Source: Halpernia humi (GTDB taxonomy: Bacteria > Bacteroidota > Bacteroidia > Flavobacteriales > Weeksellaceae). Taken from it: 64,000 bases of DNA. Made by a program: the position numbers and the translations under genes. Below the pieces are notes generated by a model, which saw nothing but the letters and a program-made list of their open reading frames with translations, did not search any database and was not told the origin of the DNA. This document shows, piece by piece, positions 44,105 through 50,793 of this stretch (position 1 is the first letter of the stretch; each line of letters begins with the position of its first letter). The stretch is from positions 1 through 64,000 of the forward strand of contig NZ_FNUS01000005.1 of assembly GCF_900108025.1 (NCBI RefSeq), written 5' to 3'.

Positions 44105-45730
44105 TTATTTAATTTTCTCCAACAAAACTACGGAAGAATTACTGTAAAACGAAACTTTGCCATCAATTACTGGCATTGAGGCTTTCGAATAAAAATCACG
44201 AATTTGCGAACCATTGGCAAAAACACCTTCAACATTTACTTCTTTTAAATCTCCTTTAATATCCAATCCGATTATCACTTTGTCATCATTTAAAATCCTA
44301 GAAAAATAATAAGGACTTTTTGAAATCATATTATGAAAACCCGCACCGATTGCTGGATGATTGGCTCTAAATTTCCCTAAAATTTGATAATATTTTAATA
44401 ATTTTTGAGTTTCTGGATTGGTTTTTTCATCGTTCCAATTCATATCAGAACGAAGATTGGCGTCGCCTTCTGCACCTTTCACTTCTAAAGGTCTTGCACT
44501 TTCATCGCCGTAATAAATTTGCGAAACGCCCGGTGCAAGCAATAATTTTGTGGCCGCTTCATAAGTTCGAGTTCTGTTTTTGTCGAAAGGCGAACCGTCG
44601 TCGTGCGAAGTCAAATAATTTAGAACACTTTTTCCCTTTAGATCAGAATGCAAAAGGCGGTCGTAAGAAGAAAAAAGTTCTTCATAAGATTTGTTGGCAT
44701 CGCCTTTAAAATCAAAATTTATCAAAGAATGAAAGCCATTTTCAAAAAAATTGACTTTTTTATCGCCGTAATTATAAATCTGTTTTTGCGAAATTCCATA
44801 GCCGTAAACTTCTCCAACGGTATAAAATGGCTCATTATCTAAAACTTTAGACGGATTATTTTTTTTGTATTCATCAAATGCATCTTGACAAACTTTCTGG
44901 AAATCTTTCCAAACATCTGCGTTGGTATGTTTTGCCGTATCAACTCTGTAACCATCAATCCCGTCTTCTCTCACATAATCTGAAAGCCATTTCATAATGT
45001 AATATTTCGGCGCTCTTGGGTAGCCTGTTTTTGTAAAAAATTCGTCCAAAGATTTCATTTCAGAATCGTAACGTCCTTCTTTTTTCCATTTATCGGTCAA
45101 CATTTTTGGTAATTCTACGGGCGTATTATCTTCAGTTTTAATGTCTGGTAAATTTGCTACCAAAGTACATTCCGTTGTATTTTTATAATTATTATAAGTG
45201 CAAGTGGGCGAAGTTCTCACCCAATCTTGTGGATAAACGGGATCTAGATTTGTAACCGGGCCGGTGTGATTGATGACGGCGTCTAAAACAATTCTAATTC
45301 CTTTTTTATGCGCTTTTTCCACCAATTCTTTTAAATCTTTTTTAGTTCCAAAATTAGGATCCAAAGCCGACCAATCTTTCGCCCAATAACCATGATACGC
45401 ATAAGTTTTTCCCGTTCCTTCATCTGTAAAGCCATGAATTTGTTCTACAATTGGCGTCATCCAAATGGCATTAATTCCTAAATCTGAAAAATAATTATCA
45501 TCAATTTTTTGAATAATTCCACGTAAATCGCCACCTTCAAAACCTCTTAAAATAGCGGCTTTTTCAGTGCGGTTAAAATTAACATCATTCGATTTATCGC
45601 CATTTTTAAAACGATCGGTCATTAAAAAATAAAGATTTGCACCGTCCCACGAGAATTTATTTTCTGGTTTTGTAACTGTTTTACAAGAACTTAAAAGCGC
45701 TAGAAATGCAATTAAAATTAATTTTTTCAT
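44105..45730 (-). CDS. GH13 alpha-amylase family lipoprotein
   Basis: 541 residues with a lipobox (LLSSC, Cys16). GH13 regions: I DAVINHTG (Asp150-His155), II GYRVDTAKH with nucleophile Asp264, III GEVYG with acid/base Glu307, IV LTSHDDG with Asp377. A C-terminal beta domain follows (about 455-541). It is likely outer-membrane-tethered and acts on starch, glycogen or maltodextrin, complementing the secreted GH57-like enzyme at 29.4 kb. No susCD pair is in the window. A conserved 88-nt leader lies before its ATG. Confidence 0.93.
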   Translation of the reverse strand: MKKLILIAFLALLSSCKTVTKPENKFSWDGANLYFLMTDRFKNGDKSNDVNFNRTEKAAILRGFEGGDLRGIIQKIDDNYFSDLGINAIWMTPIVEQIHGFTDEGTGKTYAYHGYWAKDWSALDPNFGTKKDLKELVEKAHKKGIRIVLDAVINHTGPVTNLDPVYPQDWVRTSPTCTYNNYKNTTECTLVANLPDIKTEDNTPVELPKMLTDKWKKEGRYDSEMKSLDEFFTKTGYPRAPKYYIMKWLSDYVREDGIDGYRVDTAKHTNADVWKDFQKVCQDAFDEYKKNNPSKVLDNEPFYTVGEVYGYGISQKQIYNYGDKKVNFFENGFHSLINFDFKGDANKSYEELFSSYDRLLHSDLKGKSVLNYLTSHDDGSPFDKNRTRTYEAATKLLLAPGVSQIYYGDESARPLEVKGAEGDANLRSDMNWNDEKTNPETQKLLKYYQILGKFRANHPAIGAGFHNMISKSPYYFSRILNDDKVIIGLDIKGDLKEVNVEGVFANGSQIRDFYSKASMPVIDGKVSFYSNSSVVLLEKIK

Positions 45731-45818
45731 ATGTAGATTTTTATATTCTTAAAGGTCATATGTTATCGCCTTAATCTTCATTTGTGTTTGTTTGCAAATT
45801 TGTAAATGACGATTTCAT
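45731..45818 (-). promoter_or_regulatory. Conserved 5' leader, copy b (upstream of GH13 gene)
   Basis: Read on the minus strand: ATGAAATCG at the far end, TTTGCAAAC, ATGAAGATTAAGGCGAT, CATATGACC, then exactly 23 nt to the ATG at 45730. It contains a short open frame of 15 codons starting at the distal ATG (MKSSFTNLQTNTNED) and ending in TAA, which is not clearly kept in copy a. Confidence 0.6.
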
Positions 45819-45911
45819 AGTAAAATTTAAAAACTGAAAGTTAATTATAAATCTTTAAATCTCTTAAACAATAAGTTTAAAAATTAATTTTAACATTCCT
45901 TTAACATTTTA

Positions 45912-45919
45912 TATCTTTG
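45912..45919 (+). promoter_or_regulatory. Promoter -7 box (TATCTTTG) for the glycan locus
   Basis: Matches TAnnTTTGC, 22 bases before the FkbM ATG at 45942. Confidence 0.55.
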
Positions 45920-45941
45920 CTTAATCAATTTTTAAAAATCT

Positions 45942-46745
45942 ATGTCACTATACGTTGAGCTTGCTGAAAAATTACAGTTTATTTCGCCTAACTTTTACAA
46001 GACTAGGTTTTTTAAAAAAATTGATGGTTTAAATTCACATAATTTAAAAGTGAGAAACGTAGAGCCAGAAATGCTTTGGCTAAAAAATTATCTAAAAAAA
46101 GATTTTGTTTTTTTTGATATCGGAAGCAATGTTGGAAGTTATTTGAGACTCGTTGAAAATATTTTAAATCCTAAAAATATTTACGCTTTTGAGCCCAACC
46201 AAAGACTTTTTAAAAGATTAAAACGTTTATTCCCGAAAGCAAATTTGTTTGACCTTGCACTTTCTGATGAAAATACGGAAGCAGAATTTAAAATCCCCGT
46301 CATAAAAGGACAAGAAAAAAATTCGCGCGGAACACTCAGAACAGATTTTTCTGAAAATAATGAAGAAAAATTCATCATCGAAAAAGTGAAAGTTCAAACT
46401 TTTGATTCTTGGATTTTAGATAAAAATATCTCAAAAATTGACATCATAAAAATTGATGTGGAAGGCAATGAAATGAAAACTTTACGCGGTGCAAAAGAAA
46501 GTATTTCTCATTTTAGACCTATTTTATTAGTAGAAATGGAACAAAGACATCACGAAGAACATCTCAAAAATTTAGTTGAAGAAATTGAAAATTGGGGATA
46601 TTCTGCAAATTATTTAAACCGAAAAACGTTTGAACTTGAACGACTTTCGGATGAAATTTATTTAAGTCAAAAAAAATCAGAAATTGAAGATAAAAACGGT
46701 TATATCAACAATTTTATTTTTATCCCAAATCAAGCAAAAATATGA
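45942..46745 (+). CDS. FkbM family methyltransferase
   Basis: 267 residues. The SAM-binding motif is VFFDIGSNVGSYLRL (about 55-70), with the acidic residue in IYAFEPNQRLF. The FkbM signature IDIIKIDVEGNEMKTLRGA (about 164-182) is followed by ILLVEMEQRHHEEH. It probably O-methylates a sugar of a surface glycan. It overlaps the flippase gene by 4 bases (ATGA), so the pair is translationally coupled. Confidence 0.9.
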   Translation: MSLYVELAEKLQFISPNFYKTRFFKKIDGLNSHNLKVRNVEPEMLWLKNYLKKDFVFFDIGSNVGSYLRLVENILNPKNIYAFEPNQRLFKRLKRLFPKANLFDLALSDENTEAEFKIPVIKGQEKNSRGTLRTDFSENNEEKFIIEKVKVQTFDSWILDKNISKIDIIKIDVEGNEMKTLRGAKESISHFRPILLVEMEQRHHEEHLKNLVEEIENWGYSANYLNRKTFELERLSDEIYLSQKKSEIEDKNGYINNFIFIPNQAKI

Positions 46746-48220
46746 GTGTAATTGCACGACAGGGATTTAAATATTCCATCATTGGCTATTTGGGTTTCCT
46801 TTTGGGAACGGTTTCTGCGATTTTTATTTTCCCGTACGATGTGAAATTTTACGGAAAACTGCGCTACATTATGCCAATGGCGGAAATTATTTTGCCAATT
46901 GTAGTTTTTGGAATATCATATTCTAATGTGAAATTTTTCTTTTCTACCAAAAATGATGGCAAACATCAAAACCTACTATCATTGAGTTTGGTAGCCGTTT
47001 GCATTAATTTTTTAATTTTTATAGGCGGTTTCTTTCTCGCCGCTTATTTATTTCCAGAATTAAAAGTGACGAAACTTTGGAAAATGAAACTAATCATTTT
47101 GCCTTTGGTTTTAGTTCTCGCTTTAAGCACGGTTTTCAATAAATATATTTCAAATTATAAAAGAATTGTAGTTCCGAATATTTTAGATAATTTTTTACCG
47201 AAAATTGCAAATTTAGGCGCGTTTTGTCTCTTTTTCTTTCTTGCGTTTCAAGAAAAAATAGCGTTTTATTTCTTTTTTGGAATGTTCGTTTTGGGACTAA
47301 TCGCTTATTATTTTTACACCAATAAATTAGAAAAATTTACGCCAGATTTTTCTACAAATTATTTTAAAAAAGATAAACTTTACAAACAAATTTTCAATTA
47401 TAGTTTCTACGGATTTCTTGGAAATATCGGAACTTACATTGCTCTAAGAATTGATAATGTGATGATTGGCGACTATCTTGGCTTTCAGGAAAATGGCGTT
47501 TACAGTACTTTATTGGCAATAATTTCTTTAATTAGTATTCCTTCGATGGGTTTGTACGCTATTTCTGCACCACTGATAAATGAACATTTAGAACTAAAAG
47601 AATACGAAGAATTAGATGTTTTTCATAAAAAAACTTCACTCACTTTGTTCTTTTTAGGACTCGTTTTATTTTCTTGTATTTGCGTGGGATTTCCCTTTCT
47701 CACAAGTCTGATGCAAAACGGAGAACTATTTAAACAAGCAGAACCCGTGATTTGGATTTTAGGAATTTCTACCCTTTTCGATTTGGCAACTGGTTTCAAC
47801 GGCTACATTATTTCACTCTCAAAATTCTACCGTTATTCCACATTTGTAATGGCAATTTTAGCAGTTTTAACCATCACACTCAATCTTTATTTCATTAAAA
47901 ATACCAGTTTAGGATTACTCGGAATCGCAATAGCGACGGCAATTTCTTTAACTTTATTTAATATCATTAAAATTATTTTTAATTATACAAAATTCAAAGT
48001 TCAGCCGTTTACGATTGAGATGATTTATGCAGCAATTATCGGTACTTTGGGAATCGCAGTCGCCGTTATGTTGCCAGATTTTAAAAATAATTTTGTGAAT
48101 TTAGTGTATAAACCAAGCTTGGTTTTGGTTTTTTTCTTGATCGGAAACTACTTCCTTAAAATTTTTCCTTTAGAAAAATATTTAAACAAATCTTTTTTGA
48201 AAAGTATTATTAAATTTTAA
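46742..48220 (+). CDS. Polysaccharide/oligosaccharide flippase (MATE-like, Wzx-type)
   Basis: Integral membrane protein of 492 residues with about 12-14 helices and short loops. The N-terminus RQGFKYSIIGYLGFLLGTVSAIFIFPYDVKFYGKL and the mid-protein YGFLGNIGTYIALRIDNVMIGDYLG fit the Wzx/MurJ-like exporter superfamily. It would move a lipid-linked sugar across the inner membrane. Its stop overlaps that of the convergent glycosyltransferase gene by three bases (48217-48220). Confidence 0.88.
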   Translation: MSVIARQGFKYSIIGYLGFLLGTVSAIFIFPYDVKFYGKLRYIMPMAEIILPIVVFGISYSNVKFFFSTKNDGKHQNLLSLSLVAVCINFLIFIGGFFLAAYLFPELKVTKLWKMKLIILPLVLVLALSTVFNKYISNYKRIVVPNILDNFLPKIANLGAFCLFFFLAFQEKIAFYFFFGMFVLGLIAYYFYTNKLEKFTPDFSTNYFKKDKLYKQIFNYSFYGFLGNIGTYIALRIDNVMIGDYLGFQENGVYSTLLAIISLISIPSMGLYAISAPLINEHLELKEYEELDVFHKKTSLTLFFLGLVLFSCICVGFPFLTSLMQNGELFKQAEPVIWILGISTLFDLATGFNGYIISLSKFYRYSTFVMAILAVLTITLNLYFIKNTSLGLLGIAIATAISLTLFNIIKIIFNYTKFKVQPFTIEMIYAAIIGTLGIAVAVMLPDFKNNFVNLVYKPSLVLVFFLIGNYFLKIFPLEKYLNKSFLKSIIKF

Positions 48221-49284
48221 AGCAATTTCTCTAAAACCGGCTCTAACTCCTGCAAAACCTTATCTTTTTGATATTTTTGATGAAGACCAACAGAATCATT
48301 TTTTAAAACATCTAAAATCTGAAGTTCTACATCTTCTTTTTCTTTTATAATAAACGGTTTTGAAGTGTAATATGATTTTCTAAAAATAGACAATTTCCCA
48401 TATTTTATCGCATCGCCAATATTGCCAGACATTTTGGTTTTGCCATATATTTCGCGCTGACCAAAAAATTTAGAACTTCTTCGCACACGACACCACAAAA
48501 TATCGGCGCTATTCATTATCTCTTCGTATTCTTTATGCGGAACTTTTTCAGTAAAATATTTTATAGAAATAATCAGATCATGCTTTTTTTCTAAATTTTG
48601 CAACCAAACCAATTCTTTTCCACTAGCTTTACCCAAAAAAATAAATTGAAAATTCTCAGGGTTTTGAAAATTTAATATTTTACTAATAATCATCAAATAG
48701 TCTCTTCGCTCTTGGGAAACGCTTCCCGGAATAACAACTTTTTTTATTGAGTTCTGTGGCTTTTTGCTGAATTTTGTATAAAATAAAGGCAGGAAAATCA
48801 AACTTCTAAATCGATTTATTTTAAGAAACCAAGCCAAATCTTCATCTAAATAAAGAATATTTTTTGCTTTGCTGAAAACTTTTGGTGCTGAAAACAAACC
48901 TTCTCTTAAAAATAATTTTAACCTGTAAATAAAATCTTTTTGAAAAATACTTTTTAAAAGATTAAATTTTGAAATGCTACAAAAATTAAAATTATGGCAA
49001 ATAACAGAAGTATTATATTGCTCCGCCAACTTTAAATAAACATTAAAATGCCGATGAACAGTGCCAATAATAACTAAATCATAATGCTGAGCAGAAATTT
49101 GTTTCAAAATAGTACGAGCAGAACTTAGAAAAATAGTGTCGCTTTCTTTCAAGTTTAGTTGTCCTAAAATTTTTTCAGAGAAATAAAAATCTACTTTAAA
49201 ACGTTTAGAATTTACTTCTAATTCTAAGAAATTGCTCGCAATTTCTGCGTGCGTATCCAACTCTATGAAAGCAATTTTTTTCAA
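48217..49284 (-). CDS. Probable glycosyltransferase (GT-B-like), weakly related
   Basis: 355 residues, not a clear member of a named family. N-terminal Rossmann-like half (KKIAFIELDTHAEIASNFLEL, HYDLVIIGTVHRHFN) and C-terminal half with KKVVIPGSVSQERRDY, FQFIFLGKASGKE and a segment EYEEIMNSADILWC that resembles the donor-site region of GT-B enzymes. A GxG-type motif GNIGDAIKYGK follows. Context supports sugar transfer: GT2 gene directly upstream (3 bases), flippase convergent downstream. Confidence 0.7.
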   Translation of the reverse strand: MKKIAFIELDTHAEIASNFLELEVNSKRFKVDFYFSEKILGQLNLKESDTIFLSSARTILKQISAQHYDLVIIGTVHRHFNVYLKLAEQYNTSVICHNFNFCSISKFNLLKSIFQKDFIYRLKLFLREGLFSAPKVFSKAKNILYLDEDLAWFLKINRFRSLIFLPLFYTKFSKKPQNSIKKVVIPGSVSQERRDYLMIISKILNFQNPENFQFIFLGKASGKELVWLQNLEKKHDLIISIKYFTEKVPHKEYEEIMNSADILWCRVRRSSKFFGQREIYGKTKMSGNIGDAIKYGKLSIFRKSYYTSKPFIIKEKEDVELQILDVLKNDSVGLHQKYQKDKVLQELEPVLEKLL

Positions 49285-49287
49285 TTT

Positions 49288-50124
49288 TTAGAATTTATTT
49301 TTAATTTCTTGCCAGCGCAATTTACGAATAAATTGAATTTCTTTTTTATTTAAAATCATCTCATTTTTTTGGTTTAAAAAAGATTTAATAATCATAAAAA
49401 ACTCAGAAATTGATTTATTTTTAAAAGAAGATTTTGCCGAAGAAATGAGCATTAAAGGGAAACTCAAGCCAATATTATAAAAATACTCGCCCAATTTTTG
49501 TGCCTTTTGTTTTTTATATTTAAATGCCGTCGGCCGCAAATGTTTTACCCAAAGATCTTTTATGGTAACAGTTTCCCAATCGTACATTTTTGCGAGCATT
49601 ACATCAATATTGTCCCAACCTAAAACTGCGCGAAGTCCGTTCATATCTTCAAAACATTTTTTTCTGTAAGATTTTATCGGGCCGCGAACATGGTTTTTTG
49701 ACGATAAATTTTCGAAAATCCATTCGTTATTTTTTTCGATAAAAACCAAACCAGAAACCATTCCGGCTTTTGGATTTTGTACATAAACTTCATTAATTTT
49801 TTCTAAATAATTTTCAGGAAAAATAATATCGGCATCGAATTTACAAATGATATCAAAATCTTTTAAATCAATTTCATTTAAACCTTTGTAGAAAGTTTGA
49901 ACGACTTTTGCGCCAGGCTCGTGCGCTGATAATTTTAAATTTTGAATTTTAAATTTTAAATTACTTACAATAAAATTTTCAACAATTTCTTGCGTTTTAT
50001 CCGTCGAACCATCGTTTACAACCACACATTCAAAATTTTGAAAACTTTGATTTTGCAAAGAATCGAGGCAAGAAAAAATAAATTCTTCTTCGTTGTGAGT
50101 TGGAATGATGATGAGGAATTTCAT
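49288..50124 (-). CDS. Glycosyltransferase family 2
   Basis: 278 residues. GT-A fold with FLIIIPTHNEEEFIFSCLDSL at the start, VVVNDGSTDKT (DGS at 38-40) and the metal-binding DxD in CKFDADIIF near 104. An insert at about residues 54-66 is Lys/Leu/Asn-rich and is encoded by DNA like the AATTTAAAATTTAAAAT filler between genes, so it may be repeat-derived. It probably adds a sugar to the same glycan as the neighbouring genes. Confidence 0.88.
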   Translation of the reverse strand: MKFLIIIPTHNEEEFIFSCLDSLQNQSFQNFECVVVNDGSTDKTQEIVENFIVSNLKFKIQNLKLSAHEPGAKVVQTFYKGLNEIDLKDFDIICKFDADIIFPENYLEKINEVYVQNPKAGMVSGLVFIEKNNEWIFENLSSKNHVRGPIKSYRKKCFEDMNGLRAVLGWDNIDVMLAKMYDWETVTIKDLWVKHLRPTAFKYKKQKAQKLGEYFYNIGLSFPLMLISSAKSSFKNKSISEFFMIIKSFLNQKNEMILNKKEIQFIRKLRWQEIKNKF

Positions 50125-50129
50125 TGGAA

Positions 50130-50447
50130 TTATTCAGAAAGATTTTCTAATTTTTCTGGATCTTGACGGCAATCAAAAATATCATAAATCCTTATAAGTT
50201 GCACAGATTCAACTTTGTAAATAATTTTGTAATTTTTATAAACCAAATACCTAAAATCTTCATTTTTAAATTCCAAAAAAGGGTCTTTTTGACCTAAAAA
50301 TGGGTTATCAACTAGTTTTTTTGATTTGTCTATAATACCTTTTAAAATTTTGTTTGCAATTTTTAAACTTGCTACTTCTGTATAATAAACTTTAATATTT
50401 AATAAAGTTAGTTTTGAAGTTTTAGACCAAACAATTTTTGGTTTCAT
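50130..50447 (-). CDS. RelE/ParE family toxin
   Basis: 105 residues. The family pattern is seen: IVWSKTSKLTLLNIKVYYTEVASLKIANKILKGI (helical hairpin), NPFLGQKDP, and the beta segment FRYLVYKNYKIIYKVESVQLIRIYDIFDCRQDPEKL with the typical DxRQDPxKL end. It acts as an mRNA interferase or gyrase poison in characterised members. The cognate antitoxin gene is upstream, but the two are separated by the 87-nt conserved leader. Confidence 0.85.
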   Translation of the reverse strand: MKPKIVWSKTSKLTLLNIKVYYTEVASLKIANKILKGIIDKSKKLVDNPFLGQKDPFLEFKNEDFRYLVYKNYKIIYKVESVQLIRIYDIFDCRQDPEKLENLSE

Positions 50448-50534
50448 ATGAAGTTTCTATTTTTTTAAAAGGTCACATGCATTCGCATAAATTCATAAGT
50501 GTCTGTTTGCAAACTTGCTAATTGCAATTTCATA
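50448..50534 (-). promoter_or_regulatory. Conserved 5' leader, copy c (between antitoxin and toxin)
   Basis: Its distal ATG overlaps the antitoxin stop (ATGA). It carries the perfect palindrome GTTTGCAAAC, TTATGAATTTATGCGAATG, GTGACC, then exactly 23 nt to the toxin ATG. A 22-codon open frame runs through it (MKLQLASLQTDTYEFMRMHV...). It is the most divergent copy. Confidence 0.55.
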
Positions 50535-50763
50535 AGTCCAATTCTTTCAACAATTCTTCTGTGGTGTAGAAGTCTTCATTTTCGAAATCCTTTTCAGATT
50601 GCTCAATTCTTGCCACATATTCTTTGTGGGTAAGAGGAATTATTTTTTGTTCTGAATTTGCTTTATTTAAAAATAATTCTAAATTTTCTAACAGAAATTC
50701 ATCTTTTAGATTTAATATTCTTTTGGCTAAATCTATTTTTCTGATGTTGATATCTATTTCCAT
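50530..50763 (-). CDS. Antitoxin of the RelE/ParE-type module
   Basis: 77 residues, acidic. The N-terminal half is helical (KIDLAKRILNLKDEFLLENLELFL) and the C-terminal part YVARIEQSEKDFENEDFYTTEELLKEL resembles the toxin-binding tail of short addiction-module antitoxins. No DNA-binding domain (RHH or HTH) is obvious, so autoregulation may need another factor. It lies 30 bases after polA. Identification rests mostly on its position next to the toxin. Confidence 0.75.
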   Translation of the reverse strand: MEIDINIRKIDLAKRILNLKDEFLLENLELFLNKANSEQKIIPLTHKEYVARIEQSEKDFENEDFYTTEELLKELDL

Positions 50764-50793
50764 CCTGTAAATTTTAAAACAAATATAACAATT

